Origin: Comamonadaceae bacterium
GTDB lineage: Bacteria; Pseudomonadota; Gammaproteobacteria; Burkholderiales; Burkholderiaceae_C
Length of the DNA stretch: 48,829 nt
Direction of reading: 5' to 3'
Assembly: GCA_947447355.1 (NCBI GenBank)
Contig: CANFJF010000021.1
Coordinates: 1-48,829 of the forward strand
In this document: positions 18,846 to 28,748 of the stretch, piece after piece
Layout of the letters: each line of letters opens with the position of its first letter
How positions within the stretch are numbered: the stretch's first letter is position 1
Notes under the pieces: generated by a model
What the model was told of the DNA's origin: nothing
The model's input: only the letters and a program-made list of their open reading frames with translations
Database searches by the model: none
Translations under genes and position numbers: made by a program

Positions 18846-19378
18846 GCAACGTCGGGACGGCCGGGCTGTCGTTGAAATACCTGTTCGGCTACCCTGACAA
18901 CTTGCGCGACCAAGTGCAAGCGCTGCTCACCGAAGGGCAGCTCGGCGCGGTGCTTCTCAAAAAATACCCCGAAGCCCACAGCGTGCGCACCGACAAGGCG
19001 CTTTACGACTACGTGATGGATCTGAAGAACCGCTTTTTGCGCAACTCAGATCCGCTGTCGCGAGTGCTGTTTGACAACAAACTGCAAGTCATCGCGCACG
19101 CGCTCGGCACGCACACCACCATCTCGCGTGTGCAGGGCAACAAGCTCAAGTCCAAGCGCGAAATTCGCGTCGCCGCCCTGTTCAAGGAAGGCCCCGCCGA
19201 GTTCCTGAAAATGATCGCTGTCCACGAACTCGCGCACATCAAAGAACGCGAGCACGACAAGGCCTTCTACAAGCTTTGCACCTACATGGAACCGCAATAC
19301 CACCAGTACGAATTCGACCTGCGTGTGTACCTCACGCATCTGGATGTCGTTGGGAAATTGGATTGGTCGGGGCGCTGA
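18842..19378 (+). CDS. YgjP-like/M48-type zinc metallopeptidase-domain protein
   Basis: A 178-residue protein with HELAH at residues 128-132 and a further His at 138 ([16 protein letters not shown]), the zinc-site pattern of the YgjP/WLM-type metallopeptidase-like family (DUF45). The mid-section [18 protein letters not shown] also fits. No signal peptide or membrane segment is visible. It begins with TTG overlapping the lysS stop (TTGA), so it is probably translated by coupling from lysS. The biochemical role of this family is not well settled. Confidence 0.8.
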   Translation: MSNVGTAGLSLKYLFGYPDNLRDQVQALLTEGQLGAVLLKKYPEAHSVRTDKALYDYVMDLKNRFLRNSDPLSRVLFDNKLQVIAHALGTHTTISRVQGNKLKSKREIRVAALFKEGPAEFLKMIAVHELAHIKEREHDKAFYKLCTYMEPQYHQYEFDLRVYLTHLDVVGKLDWSGR

Positions 19379-19512
19379 GTTTTTGGGGTGCTTCGCTCAG
19401 CATCACACTCGCCATGATTTAAAGACGAACGCAGCCAATAGGCTTATTTTGTGGGAATGCTGTTCACCTGCTTCGATGGGTATTGGCGGTAGGCCAAGGA
19501 TAATCCCTAGCC

Positions 19513-20523
19513 ATGGATTCTCTATCTCAACTAACGCTGGGTGCCGCCGTTTCGGTGGCCGTGATGGGCCGTCGAACCGTAGTGTGGAAGGCCGCGCTGT
19601 GGGGTGCCGTGGCGGGCACGCTGCCCGATCTGGATGTCCTGATCGACCAAGGCGACGCCATTCGCAACATGGTGCTGCACCGCGCCGAAAGCCATTCTCT
19701 GTTCTGGCTGACGCTGTTCTCGCTGCCTTTTGCCGCGTTGGTCGCGCGGCTGCATGGCGAATTTGATTGGCTTAGACGCTGGTGGCTGGCGCTCTGGCTT
19801 GCGCTGGTGACTCATCCACTGCTCGACGCGATGACCGTCTACGGCACGCAGTTAGCACTGCCTTTTTCCAACCATCCATTCGGGGTGGACAGCATCTTCA
19901 TCATCGACTTGTTCTACACGCTGCCGCTGCTGGTCGGTCTGATCTGGGTGCTGGCAGCGCGCGGCAGTCACTGGGGACGACTTGCCAATGTCGCCGGCCT
20001 GTTGCTCAGCACGGCTTATTTGGCCTGGAGTTTTGCCGCGCAACAGCATGTTGCGCAGATTGCGCGCGCCTCGCTGGCTCAGCAAGGTATCGTGGTCGAG
20101 CAACTGCTGGTGACTCCCACGCCGTTCAATACAGTGCTTTGGCGGGTAGTGGCGATCACCGGGGACGAGTACCACGAGGGCTTTTACTCGCTGCTCGACG
20201 CGCAGCCGAAGATGGCATTCGATCGCTTCCCGCGTGGCAATGCGCTGGCAGCTGAGTTGCAGGGCATTGACGGCGTGCAGCGGCTAGTGGCTTTCACCAA
20301 GGGGTTTTACAAACTGGAACAGCGCGGCAGCCGTTTATTAATTAGCGACCTGCGCATGGGGCAGGAACCCAACTATTCCTTCACCTTTGCCGTGGCCGAG
20401 CGGCACAGCCCGCCGGTGGCCTTGGCCAAACCTGAGCAGATTGCCGCTGCACTGGATATTCCGCGTAGCCTAGACTGGTTGTGGCGGCGCTCGCTCGGGG
20501 AGCGCTTGCCTCCTCCGCGCTAG
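19513..20523 (+). CDS. YdjM-like membrane-bound metal-dependent hydrolase (DUF457)
   Basis: A 336-residue integral membrane protein. The N-terminal half has the family motifs AGTLPDLDVLID and HRAESHSLFW, whose Asp/His residues are the proposed metal ligands, and four to five hydrophobic segments up to about residue 180. The C-terminal half is soluble-looking and ends in an Arg-rich tail. The family includes E. coli YdjM, which is LexA-regulated; no LexA site is obvious here. AAGGA precedes the ATG. It stands alone, 134 nt after the previous gene, at the point where gene direction flips. The activity is predicted only. Confidence 0.8.
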   Translation: MDSLSQLTLGAAVSVAVMGRRTVVWKAALWGAVAGTLPDLDVLIDQGDAIRNMVLHRAESHSLFWLTLFSLPFAALVARLHGEFDWLRRWWLALWLALVTHPLLDAMTVYGTQLALPFSNHPFGVDSIFIIDLFYTLPLLVGLIWVLAARGSHWGRLANVAGLLLSTAYLAWSFAAQQHVAQIARASLAQQGIVVEQLLVTPTPFNTVLWRVVAITGDEYHEGFYSLLDAQPKMAFDRFPRGNALAAELQGIDGVQRLVAFTKGFYKLEQRGSRLLISDLRMGQEPNYSFTFAVAERHSPPVALAKPEQIAAALDIPRSLDWLWRRSLGERLPPPR

Positions 20524-20554
20524 CTGACTAATTGAGCACGAGCCAGATGCAAGT

Positions 20555-21652
20555 TCAAGGCACCAAGCCCAGCGCATGCATGTAAGCCGGCTCCAACATC
20601 AAGTCGTCCCACGTCACGGCAGGCTTGGTCGGCAACAGCGCCAGTCGGCGCTCTTCGCTGGACTCTAAGGGCTCCCAAGCGCCCTTGAGTTGAGCTTGCG
20701 TCATGCCGTCTAGCAATTCGTCGACGGCCGCGCCGCCGTCTAAACTTTGGTTGCACAGCAGCACCATGTCGCAACCGGCATTCAGTGCGGCCACGGAAGC
20801 CTCGGTGTAGCTCACCTCTTTGCCGTCGATCAAACGCGCACCGGCCATGCTCAGGTCGTCGCTGAACACCGCGCCGCCAAAGCCGAGCTGGCCACGCAAA
20901 ATATAGCCCAGCCATTTTTCTGAAAACCCGGCCGGACGCGAGTCGACCTTGGGGTAAATCACGTGCGCCGGCATGACGCTGCTGAGTGTGGTGTTGAGCC
21001 AGTCGTAAGGCGCAGCGTCGTCCGCCAAAATGGCTTTGAGGCTGCGGCGATCGACCGGAATGTCGGTGTGTGAGTCGGCTTTGACGAAACCGTGGCCGGG
21101 AAAATGTTTGCCGCAATTGCCCATGCCGGACTGCAGCAGACCATGCATCAGGCTCTTGGCGAGCAAGGCGACGATGCGCGGGTCGCGGCTGAAAGCGCGG
21201 TCGCCGATCACACCGCTTTCACCGTGGTCTAAGTCGAGCACCGGCGTGAAGCTGAAGTCAACGCCGCAAGCGCGCAGTTCGGCGCCCAGCACATAACCGC
21301 AAGCCGTGGCCGCATTGGTGGCGGCCATGGCGCCTGCGCCTTCTCCGTTCTTGCCATCTTTGAGCCACATCTCGCCCAAGGCGCGCATCGGCGGCAGGTG
21401 CGTGAAGCCATCGGTCTTGAAGCGCTGTACGCGGCCGCCTTCATGGTCGACGCAGATCAACAAGTCGCGGCGGACTTTCTTCATCTCGGCGCACAGGGCG
21501 CTGAGCTGCTGGCGGTTTTCACAGTTGCGCGCGAACAAAATAACGCCGCCGGTCAACGGATGTTTGAGCCGCTGGCGATCAGTTTTGGTCAGCGTGAGGC
21601 CGGCGATGTCGATGATGAGAGGCGCATGTTGGCCAGAGGTGTGTGAAGTCAT
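20555..21652 (-). CDS. nagZ: Beta-N-acetylhexosaminidase NagZ
   Basis: A 365-residue cytoplasmic glycoside hydrolase family 3 enzyme that removes GlcNAc from anhydromuropeptides during cell-wall recycling. It has VDHEGGRVQRF, the NCGKHFPGHG and DSHTD catalytic-loop motif characteristic of NagZ, and the nucleophile region VFSDDLSMAGA. I use the internal ATG at 21652 (MTSHTSGQH), because the upstream open frame would run into acpS and lacks similarity. It is the last gene of the lepA-to-nagZ series. The 3' end faces the YdjM-like gene, with 31 nt between them. Confidence 0.95.
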   Translation of the reverse strand: MTSHTSGQHAPLIIDIAGLTLTKTDRQRLKHPLTGGVILFARNCENRQQLSALCAEMKKVRRDLLICVDHEGGRVQRFKTDGFTHLPPMRALGEMWLKDGKNGEGAGAMAATNAATACGYVLGAELRACGVDFSFTPVLDLDHGESGVIGDRAFSRDPRIVALLAKSLMHGLLQSGMGNCGKHFPGHGFVKADSHTDIPVDRRSLKAILADDAAPYDWLNTTLSSVMPAHVIYPKVDSRPAGFSEKWLGYILRGQLGFGGAVFSDDLSMAGARLIDGKEVSYTEASVAALNAGCDMVLLCNQSLDGGAAVDELLDGMTQAQLKGAWEPLESSEERRLALLPTKPAVTWDDLMLEPAYMHALGLVP

Positions 21653-21701
21653 GGTTGGTTTTTCTTGAATGAAGGTTCGGAGATGGAAGTCGTCTAAAAA
21701 T

Positions 21702-22133
21702 TTATTCGAAGAGAGGCGACTTGAGGGCGCTGAGGGGATTCTCTGCCTGCTCGACCACCACAAAGCTGGCCGCGTAGTCGGTCTCGTCTGTGACGGTCAC
21801 GTGCGCACTCAGGCGCCGTGCCTCGAACCAGACTTTCAACGCGCCATGCAAGACGACTTCAGGCTTGCCGCTGGATGCCTTGGCGATCTCGCAATGCCGC
21901 CAGGTCATCGGCATGCGCATGCCCATGCCGATGGCCTTGCTGAAGGCCTCTTTGGCCGAGAAGCGGGTCGCCAAGTAACGCATGCCACGTTCAGGCCAGC
22001 GTGCACTGCGCTGCTGCCACATGGCAAATTCGGCCTCGCTCAAGATCTTCAGCGCAAAGCGGTCACCGTGGCGCTCTAGGCTGGTTCGGATGCGCCTGAC
22101 ATCACAGATATCGGTGCCAATGCCGTAAATCAT
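21702..22133 (-). CDS. acpS: Holo-[acyl-carrier-protein] synthase
   Basis: A 143-residue enzyme that transfers 4'-phosphopantetheine from CoA to the ACP serine. [15 protein letters not shown] supplies the magnesium-binding Asp8 and [13 protein letters not shown] the second metal/active-site Glu. The ATG overlaps the pdxJ stop (ATGA), fixing the start. It is slightly longer than E. coli AcpS (126) because of a C-terminal extension ([17 protein letters not shown]). Its substrate AcpP is encoded at 35009-35248. The pdxJ-acpS pair is a conserved arrangement. Confidence 0.95.
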   Translation of the reverse strand: MIYGIGTDICDVRRIRTSLERHGDRFALKILSEAEFAMWQQRSARWPERGMRYLATRFSAKEAFSKAIGMGMRMPMTWRHCEIAKASSGKPEVVLHGALKVWFEARRLSAHVTVTDETDYAASFVVVEQAENPLSALKSPLFE

Positions 22134-23050
22134 TCGTCGCGGGCTGGGGTGAAGGCGGCGTCGATGCAGCGCAAATAGTCTTTGACGGTGGCGGTGTAAC
22201 CCAACTCCAGCGCGTCCGCAATCAAGGCGTGGCCGATGGAGACTTCCAGCACGCCCGGTACTTCGCGCAAAAATTCGGTGAGGTTGTCGCGGTTCAGGTC
22301 GTGGCCGGCGTTGATGCCCAGACCGCACAACGCAGCAGCTTGGGCAGACTCAACAAAGGGGCGCAAGGCTTCGTTTTTGTGCAAACCGGGCCAAGCCCGC
22401 GCATAGGTTTCGGTGTAGAACTCCACGCGATCAGCGCCGACTTCCTGGACGGCGGCCATCGCCTCGGGCAGCGGGTCCATGAACAAGCTGACGCGCACTC
22501 CCAACGCATGGGCTTCTTCGATGAGCGGCCGCAGGCGCTCAGCGTCGGCCGGGAAAGACCAGCCGTGGTCGCTGGTCGACTGGTCTTCGCTGTCGGGCAC
22601 AAAGGTGCACTGGTGCGGCCGCAACTCGCGGACAAACTCCATCAGGTTGTGAAACGGATTGCCTTCAATATTGAACTCGCGGCCCGGCCAGTCGGCCATC
22701 ATGGCGGACAACTCGTAGACGTCGTGGCGTTTGATGTGGCGCTCGTCTGGGCGCGGATGCACGGTGATGCCGCGGGCACCGGCCATCAGGCACACATGCG
22801 CAGCGCGCAACACGCTCGGGATACCCAGTTGCCGTGTGTTGCGCAGCAGCGCGACTTTGTTGACGTTAACCGACAAGGCGGTGCGGCCCGTGGTCTGGCC
22901 CAGAATAGCGGCGAGTTCGGCGGCGGGCAGCGTGGCACCGTCAGCGACCACATTCAGCGGCTCGTCACCGGCCACCGCAGCAGCTAAATCCGGCAACGAC
23001 GGTACGGACGGCAAGGACGGTGTGATGGGAAGCTCTTTTTTGATAGGCAT
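22130..23050 (-). CDS. pdxJ: Pyridoxine 5'-phosphate synthase, with N-terminal extension
   Basis: PdxJ condenses 1-deoxyxylulose 5-phosphate with 3-amino-2-oxopropyl phosphate to form pyridoxine phosphate. The recognisable domain begins at [13 protein letters not shown], with [18 protein letters not shown] and the [11 protein letters not shown] motif. From the ATG at 23050 the protein is 306 residues, about 60 longer than usual. The first 60 residues form a Pro/Leu repeat-like stretch ([17 protein letters not shown]) and a stretch I cannot match to PdxJ. A TTG in front of SVNVNK is a possible true start, but no clear ribosome-binding site supports either. recO lies 23 nt upstream and acpS overlaps the end. 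Confidence 0.88.
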   Translation of the reverse strand: MPIKKELPITPSLPSVPSLPDLAAAVAGDEPLNVVADGATLPAAELAAILGQTTGRTALSVNVNKVALLRNTRQLGIPSVLRAAHVCLMAGARGITVHPRPDERHIKRHDVYELSAMMADWPGREFNIEGNPFHNLMEFVRELRPHQCTFVPDSEDQSTSDHGWSFPADAERLRPLIEEAHALGVRVSLFMDPLPEAMAAVQEVGADRVEFYTETYARAWPGLHKNEALRPFVESAQAAALCGLGINAGHDLNRDNLTEFLREVPGVLEVSIGHALIADALELGYTATVKDYLRCIDAAFTPARDE

Positions 23051-23073
23051 AGTTCTGAGGTGAAAGTATGACG

Positions 23074-23823
23074 CTACAGCGCTTGAAGGTCGATCATCAT
23101 TTGGCGGGTTTTGAGCACCTTCACACCACAATGGTAGTGCAGCAAGGCGCGCAGCTGCGTCTTCAGCTCCGAAATACTGTTGACGCAAGCCTGCACCGTG
23201 TCCGAAAAGGTTGAATGGCTTTCGAGCGCCTGCTGCAAGCCCAACCATTCAGCGCCCGACAAACTCGCCCGGTCGTCGTCATGGGCCTCGCGCAGACCGG
23301 CCTCTGCCACCAGCACGTAACGCCGGTCAAGCTCAAGCGCTTGCAAGGTGGCTGTCTCGGCATCTAAGGTGGGCAGCAAACCGATGTCACGCAGCAGCCG
23401 CAACTCAAAGGCGCGCAAGGCCACCTGCAAGGTGTCGGCGTTCTGGCTGGCCAGCAGTTGCACTGTGGCAGCGTAGGCGTCAAACAGCACCGGATGCGGG
23501 TCATCGCGGGCCAGCAAGCGCATCAGCAATTCGTTGAGGTAGTAACCCGACAGCAAGCCATCACCCGTCGGCATGACGTGACCGCCCTGCCATTCGGCGC
23601 TTTTGAGGTTGCGAATTTCGGCATCGCCGCCAAACGCCAAATGCAGCAACTGCAAAGGCAGCAGCACCGGCCTAAAACTCGAACTCGGCTTTTTGGCACC
23701 CCTCGCCACCAGCGCCACGCGGCCATGCTGCCGCGTGAAAACATCCAGAATCAGACTCGACTCACTCCAGTCGTAGCGATGCAGCACGTAAGCCGGTTCA
23801 TCAGCAATCCGTTTGGTCGCCAC
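23074..23823 (-). CDS. recO: DNA repair protein RecO
   Basis: A 249-residue RecFOR mediator that helps load RecA on SSB-coated DNA. An N-terminal OB fold ([20 protein letters not shown], then [16 protein letters not shown]) is followed by a helical C-terminal domain. The zinc-finger Cys cluster found in some RecO proteins is absent, as in E. coli. era lies upstream, separated by 199 nt that hold two tandem repeats. Confidence 0.95.
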   Translation of the reverse strand: MATKRIADEPAYVLHRYDWSESSLILDVFTRQHGRVALVARGAKKPSSSFRPVLLPLQLLHLAFGGDAEIRNLKSAEWQGGHVMPTGDGLLSGYYLNELLMRLLARDDPHPVLFDAYAATVQLLASQNADTLQVALRAFELRLLRDIGLLPTLDAETATLQALELDRRYVLVAEAGLREAHDDDRASLSGAEWLGLQQALESHSTFSDTVQACVNSISELKTQLRALLHYHCGVKVLKTRQMMIDLQAL

Positions 23824-23858
23824 GTGCGAGGTCTACGAAAAATGAAGAGATGTTTTTC

Positions 23859-24015
23859 CGCAGGGCCGTCCCAAGGAAAAATGCGCCCCCTCGGGGGGCA
23901 GTGAAGTACAGGCAGTGACAAGCGTGGGGGCGATAGGCCTCAGCGCAGGGCCGCCCCAAGCAAGGCCCGCCCCCTCGGGGGGCAGCGCAGTACACGCAGT
24001 GACAAGCGTGGGGGC
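23859..24015. repeat. Two tandem copies of a GC-rich hairpin repeat between recO and era
   Basis: Two copies, about 73 and 72 bp (23859-23931 and 23944-24015), about 85% identical. Each begins CGCAGGGCCG, contains the hairpin GCCCCCTCGGGGGGC and ends CAGTGACAAGCGTGGGGGC. This repeat type is common between genes in Comamonadaceae. Copy B ends 7 nt before the era stop codon. Open frames here (for example on the minus strand, with twice-repeated APTLVTACT-LPPEGA peptides) are by-products of the repeat. Confidence 0.85.
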
Positions 24016-24022
24016 TCTACTG

Positions 24023-25027
24023 CTACTCATAGCCGAATGTTTTAACGCGCGCATCATCGTCAGCCCAGCCGGAACGGACCTTGACCCAGATTTCCAGAAA
24101 GACTTTGCCGCCGGTCAGGGTCTCGAGTTCATGGCGCGCTTCGGTACCGATGCGCTTGAGCTTTTCGCCCTTCTCGCCAATGATCATGCCCTTATGACCG
24201 TCACGCTCGACCACGATGGTGGCAGCGACGCGGCGTAGATTGCCTTCTTCCTCGTACTTGTCGATGATGACCGTCGAGGTGTAAGGCAACTCGTCACCGG
24301 TCAAGCGAAAGAGTTTTTCACGGATGATTTCTGCCGCCATGAAACGGTCGCTGCGGTCGGTCAGCTCGTCAGCGCCATACATCCATGGCTGCTCGGGCAG
24401 GTACTTGTCGCAAATACCGAACAGACGCTCAACGTCACGGGCGTTGTTGGCTGACATAGGCACGAACTCAGCGAAGTTGTGACGCTCCTGCATCTCCTTG
24501 AGCCAGGGCGCAATCTCAGCACGACGGTGGATCAGATCAAACTTATTCGCTAGCAAGATAGCAGGCGTGTTGGCCGGCAACAAAGACAAAACTTTGGCAT
24601 CTGCCTGATTAAATTGACCCGCTTCGACCACGAAAACGATCAAATCAACGTCATTCACAGCGCCCACCACGGTGCGGTTCAACGAGCGATTAAGAGCATT
24701 GCTGTGTCGGGTTTGAAAGCCCGGCGTGTCGACAAACACAAACTGCGTCGGGCCCACTGTGCGCATACCGGTGATACGGTGCCGCGTGGTTTGCGCCTTG
24801 CGTGAGGTGATGCTAATTTTTTGCCCGACCAGTGCATTCAGCAAGGTGGATTTACCGACGTTCGGCTTGCCAACGATAGCGATCAAGCCGCAGCGCTGGC
24901 CCGCCGTGGGAACCGCGGGCGCGTTGCTGGCACGCATTGACATGGCTTGGGTCAGCATGGCTTCAAGCGCGTCAGGCGACTGCGTTGGCAGGTCGGTCGG
25001 GATCGGGGCTTTTTTGCCGTCAGTCAT
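24023..25027 (-). CDS. era: GTPase Era
   Basis: A 334-residue GTPase that binds the 3' end of 16S rRNA and assists 30S subunit maturation. G1 is GKPNVGKST (53-61), G3 is DTPG (100-103), and G4 is NKFD (161-164). A C-terminal KH domain contains [15 protein letters not shown]. Compared with E. coli Era (301) it has about 35 extra N-terminal residues rich in Pro/Ala; the Met at 24 or 31 could be the real start. It follows rnc with a 75-nt gap, a conserved pair. Confidence 0.96.
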   Translation of the reverse strand: MTDGKKAPIPTDLPTQSPDALEAMLTQAMSMRASNAPAVPTAGQRCGLIAIVGKPNVGKSTLLNALVGQKISITSRKAQTTRHRITGMRTVGPTQFVFVDTPGFQTRHSNALNRSLNRTVVGAVNDVDLIVFVVEAGQFNQADAKVLSLLPANTPAILLANKFDLIHRRAEIAPWLKEMQERHNFAEFVPMSANNARDVERLFGICDKYLPEQPWMYGADELTDRSDRFMAAEIIREKLFRLTGDELPYTSTVIIDKYEEEGNLRRVAATIVVERDGHKGMIIGEKGEKLKRIGTEARHELETLTGGKVFLEIWVKVRSGWADDDARVKTFGYE

Positions 25028-25102
25028 GTGAGTCCATCTTCAGCTGCCTTCAGGCAGCGAGGTTTAGCAGGTTAAGTGCCGAGCGAATCGGTTCAGGTGC
25101 GA

Positions 25103-25831
25103 TCAAGTGCCAATGGTCTTGAGAAAAGACAGCATAGCTGCGGCTGCGGCTTGTTCACCCGCTCGTCGCGATCCACCAATGCCGCGTTCAGCACGGCCGT
25201 GTTCGACAATTTCGCACTCGACGTCGAAGGTTTGCTGGTGGGCAGCGCCGGAGGTGGCGACAACCCGGTAAATCGGCAAATTCATTTTGCGACCCTGCAG
25301 CCATTCTTGCAGCTCGGTCTTAGGGTCTTTGTCGATGGCCGGCATTTGCGGCGTGATGTCGACATCTTGAAATAGCCGCCGAACCAAGGCAGATGCGCTG
25401 TCAAAACCGGCGTCGAGGTAGACCGCACCGATCACCGCTTCAAGTGCATCCGCCAAAATAGAGGGCCGATTTTGACCCCCTGATTTGGCTTCGCCTTCGC
25501 CGAGGCGCAGCAACATGGGCAAGCCCAAGCTGATGGCCAGTTGATGCAGCGTTTCTTGCTTGACGAGGTTGGCACGCACACGCGACAAGTCGCCTTCGGG
25601 TAATTGTGCCAGCCGTTCATACAAGAGACCAGCGACAGCCAAGTTCAGTACCGAGTCGCCCAAAAATTCGAGCCGCTCATTGTGGTCGCCTGAAAAGCTA
25701 CGGTGAGTCACTGCAAGTTGCAAAAGCTTTGGGCTGGCGAACTCATGCACCAACCGCTTTTGCAGGGCCTGCAAAGGCAGGCTGAGCTTGAGCTGATGCG
25801 GGGCTGATACGGGATCGGATTGGGCACTCAT
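25103..25831 (-). CDS. rnc: Ribonuclease III
   Basis: A 242-residue double-strand-specific RNase that processes rRNA and structured mRNAs. The RNase III signature NERLEFLGDSVLNLA (Glu52, Glu55, Asp59) and the second acidic motif ADALEAVIGAVYLD are present. A dsRNA-binding domain occupies the C-terminus (DPKTELQEWLQ through GEQAAAAAMLSFL). I use the ATG at 25831; tandem TTG codons at 25849/25846 would add six residues. It lies 27 nt after lepB and before era. Confidence 0.96.
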   Translation of the reverse strand: MSAQSDPVSAPHQLKLSLPLQALQKRLVHEFASPKLLQLAVTHRSFSGDHNERLEFLGDSVLNLAVAGLLYERLAQLPEGDLSRVRANLVKQETLHQLAISLGLPMLLRLGEGEAKSGGQNRPSILADALEAVIGAVYLDAGFDSASALVRRLFQDVDITPQMPAIDKDPKTELQEWLQGRKMNLPIYRVVATSGAAHQQTFDVECEIVEHGRAERGIGGSRRAGEQAAAAAMLSFLKTIGT

Positions 25832-25858
25832 GACGCTGACTGGCAACAATGCTGCGGC

Positions 25859-26842
25859 TTAATCAAAACCACCGATGCGCTTCAGATTACCGAAGTTCAT
25901 CCAAACAAAAAATGCTTTGCCGACGATATTTTTTTCAGGGACAAAACCCCAATAGCGCGAGTCCAGCGAGTTGTCACGGTTGTCGCCCATCATGAAATAG
26001 TGTCCTGCAGGCACCTTGCACACCACGCCTTCGCTGCTGTATCGGCAGTTGTCGCGGAATGGGAAATCGGCCGTGGCTTGAATGAATGATGGACGCTCAT
26101 CTTCGTTCAAGATATGGTACTTACGCTCGCCACTGGCCGTTATTTCTTCAAATTGCTTGGTGTAGCGAAGTGAGTCTTCGTCAAAAAATTCTGGCAAGAC
26201 TTTTTTCTCAAGCGGCTTGCCATTGATGGTCAGCGTCTTGTTTAGATAAGCCACCTCATCGCCCGGCAAACCGACCACGCGCTTGATGTAGTCAAGACTA
26301 GGTTGCGGCGGGTACCGAAAGACCATCACATCGCCACGCTCAGGGCTGTGGTTGTCGAGCACCTTGGTGAAGATCACAGGCAAGCGAACGCCGTAATGAA
26401 ATTTATTCACGAGGATCAAGTCGTTGATCATCAAAGTCGGAATCATGGAGCCCGATGGAATCTTGAACGGCTCAAACAAAAAGGACCGCAAGACAAAGAC
26501 AACGATGATGACGGGGAAGAGCCCAGCCGTCCAATCCAACCACCACGGTTGCATCATCAAGCGCGCACGTGCTTCGACCACCTCGGGCTGCGCAGATGGC
26601 AAGCCCAGCTTGGTCAACTCTAAATGACGTTTGGCGGTACTTTGCTCAAAAACCTGAACGGCCTGACGGCGTTGGGGCAAAAAATAAAAGCGCTCGGCCA
26701 GCCAGTAAATACCGGTCACCACGGTCGCAAGAAACAGCAGTAGCGAGAAATTGCCGTCCACGACGCCCATGTACCAAGCGCCGCCGTAACCGACAAAAGC
26801 TGCCAGCACCAAGGCTGTGATTGAACTCATGAGACCGACCAT
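25859..26842 (-). CDS. lepB: Signal peptidase I
   Basis: A 327-residue inner-membrane protease that removes signal peptides from exported proteins. Membrane segments lie near residues 5-25, 32-50 and 108-120. The Ser/Lys dyad is Ser132 (PSGSMIPTL) and Lys187 (DYIKRVVGLPGD), and the Box E motif GDNRDNSLDSRYWGFV is intact. The ATG shares one base with the lepA stop (TAATG), indicating coupling. A second ATG at 26830 is possible. Confidence 0.97.
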   Translation of the reverse strand: MVGLMSSITALVLAAFVGYGGAWYMGVVDGNFSLLLFLATVVTGIYWLAERFYFLPQRRQAVQVFEQSTAKRHLELTKLGLPSAQPEVVEARARLMMQPWWLDWTAGLFPVIIVVFVLRSFLFEPFKIPSGSMIPTLMINDLILVNKFHYGVRLPVIFTKVLDNHSPERGDVMVFRYPPQPSLDYIKRVVGLPGDEVAYLNKTLTINGKPLEKKVLPEFFDEDSLRYTKQFEEITASGERKYHILNEDERPSFIQATADFPFRDNCRYSSEGVVCKVPAGHYFMMGDNRDNSLDSRYWGFVPEKNIVGKAFFVWMNFGNLKRIGGFD

Positions 26843-28653
26843 TAATCTTCCACCTGCAATATGGCCAGGAAGGCCTCTTGGGGCACTTCAACAGAACCGA
26901 TTTGTTTCATGCGTTTTTTGCCTGCCTTTTGTTTTTCCAGCAGCTTCTTCTTACGCGAAATGTCCCCGCCATAGCACTTGGCGATGACGTTTTTACGCAA
27001 GGCTTTGATTGTCTCACGCGCAATCACGTTGGCGCCGATGGCCGCTTGTATGGCAACGTCGAACTGCTGGCGCGAAATAATCTCACGCATTTTGGACACC
27101 ACGGCGCGTCCACGGTAGACCGACTGGCTGCGGTGAACAATGATCGACAGCGCATCGACGCGCTCACCGTTGAGCAGGATATCAACCTTGACAACGTCGG
27201 ATGCACGGAACTCTTTGAGCTCATAGTCCATCGAGGCATAGCCGCGCGACACCGATTTGAGTTTGTCAAAGAAGTCCAACACGATCTCACCGAGCGGCAT
27301 CTCATACGTCAGCATCACTTGCTTGCCGTGGTACGCCATGTTCTGCTGAATGCCACGCTTGTTGTTGGCCAGCGTCATGACGGCGCCCACATAGTCTTGC
27401 GGCATATAAAGATGCACGGTGACGATGGGTTCTCGGATTTCCTGAATACGACCGGCGTCTGGAATCTTCGATGGGTTTTCCACCATCAAGACCTCGCCAC
27501 CGGGCATGACTACTTCGTACACCACGCTGGGTGCGGTGGTGATCAGGTCTTGATCGAACTCGCGCTCAAGGCGTTCTTGCACGATCTCCATGTGCAGCAA
27601 GCCCAAGAAGCCGCAGCGAAAACCGAAACCCAGCGCTTGGCTGACTTCAGGTTCGTAATGCAATGACGCATCGTTGAGCTTGAGTTTTTCAAGCGCATCA
27701 CGCAGCGAGTCGTACTCGCTGGCTTCGCTCGGGTACAAACCAGCAAACACTTGGGGCTGGATTTCCTTAAAGCCAGGCAAGGCCTGGGTCGCAGCAAAAG
27801 CTGCACCACCCGTGCCGGGTTTGATCATGGTCAGTGTGTCACCCACCTTCGCAGCTTGCAACTCTTTGATCCCCGCAATCACAAAGCCGACCTCGCCCGC
27901 TTCGAGCGACTGACGCGCCTCAGTGTGCGGCGTAAAAACGCCAAGTTGCTCGGCGTTATAAAGCGCTTCAGTGGCCATCAGCTTGATGCGGTCGCCCTTG
28001 GCGAGTCGGCCGTCAACCACGCGTACCAGCATGACCACGCCAACGTAAGCGTCGTACCAACTGTCCACAATCATGGCGCGCAACGGGCCGTCAGGATTTC
28101 CTTTGGGCGGCGGAATGCGCGCAATGACCGCCTCGAGAATTTCATCAATACCCATGCCAGTTTTTGCACTGCATGGAATCGCATCCGTCGCGTCGATGCC
28201 GATCACATCTTCGATTTCTTGCTTCGCATTGTCCGGATCGGCTTGCGGCAAATCCATCTTGTTGAGCACGGGCAACACAGTGACGCCAAGGTCAAGTGCG
28301 GTGTAGCAATTCGCCACCGTCTGCGCTTCAACACCTTGACTTGCATCGACCACAAGCAATGCACCTTCGCAAGCGGACAGCGAACGGCTCACTTCATATG
28401 AGAAGTCGACATGGCCCGGCGTGTCGATCAAATTGAGGTTGTAGATCTGACCATCGGCAGCTTTGTAGCGCAGTGCAGCGGTCTGCGCTTTGATGGTTAT
28501 CCCACGCTCTTTTTCAAGATCCATGGAATCCAAAACCTGCGCACTCATCTCGCGATCCTGCAAACCACCGCAACGCTGAATGATGCGGTCAGCGAGGGTG
28601 GATTTGCCGTGATCGATGTGGGCAATGATCGAAAAATTTCTGATGTGATTCAT
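26842..28653 (-). CDS. lepA: Elongation factor 4 (back-translocating GTPase LepA)
   Basis: A 603-residue translational GTPase. The G domain starts [20 protein letters not shown] (G1) and continues with DTPGHVDF (G3) and NKMDLP (G4). The LepA-specific C-terminal domain ends [20 protein letters not shown] plus a short tail. I use the ATG at 28653, matching the family N-terminus; a GTG at 28665 would add four residues. It heads the lepA-lepB-rnc-era-recO-pdxJ-acpS-nagZ series and is separated from mucD by a terminator. Confidence 0.97.
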   Translation of the reverse strand: MNHIRNFSIIAHIDHGKSTLADRIIQRCGGLQDREMSAQVLDSMDLEKERGITIKAQTAALRYKAADGQIYNLNLIDTPGHVDFSYEVSRSLSACEGALLVVDASQGVEAQTVANCYTALDLGVTVLPVLNKMDLPQADPDNAKQEIEDVIGIDATDAIPCSAKTGMGIDEILEAVIARIPPPKGNPDGPLRAMIVDSWYDAYVGVVMLVRVVDGRLAKGDRIKLMATEALYNAEQLGVFTPHTEARQSLEAGEVGFVIAGIKELQAAKVGDTLTMIKPGTGGAAFAATQALPGFKEIQPQVFAGLYPSEASEYDSLRDALEKLKLNDASLHYEPEVSQALGFGFRCGFLGLLHMEIVQERLEREFDQDLITTAPSVVYEVVMPGGEVLMVENPSKIPDAGRIQEIREPIVTVHLYMPQDYVGAVMTLANNKRGIQQNMAYHGKQVMLTYEMPLGEIVLDFFDKLKSVSRGYASMDYELKEFRASDVVKVDILLNGERVDALSIIVHRSQSVYRGRAVVSKMREIISRQQFDVAIQAAIGANVIARETIKALRKNVIAKCYGGDISRKKKLLEKQKAGKKRMKQIGSVEVPQEAFLAILQVED

Positions 28654-28716
28654 CAAAGGAAACACCTAAGTACTTGAAAGTATTGCGAACAGTGCAGGCC
28701 CACTTAGCAACGGACA

Positions 28717-28748
28717 TAAAAAAGGGCGCGTCGGTTTGCGACGCGCCC
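28717..28748 (-). terminator. Rho-independent terminator between mucD and lepA
   Basis: A perfect 10-bp stem, GGGCGCGTCG (28724-28733) with CGACGCGCCC (28739-28748), 5-nt loop. Read on the minus strand it is followed by six T. It lies 65 nt upstream of lepA and 440 nt after the end of mucD, so it ends either a long mucD tail or a separate short transcript. Confidence 0.85.

Noticed and set aside
18842..20523. Defence or toxin system made of the metallopeptidase and YdjM-like genes
   Set aside because: The first is coupled to lysS, and the second stands alone 134 nt away. Both belong to widespread families, and no partner typical of a defence system is present.
23801..24057. Small minus-strand frames with repeated APTLVTACT/LPPEGA peptides between recO and era
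   Set aside because: The peptide repeat simply translates the two tandem DNA repeats. There is no start context, and one frame overlaps the era end.
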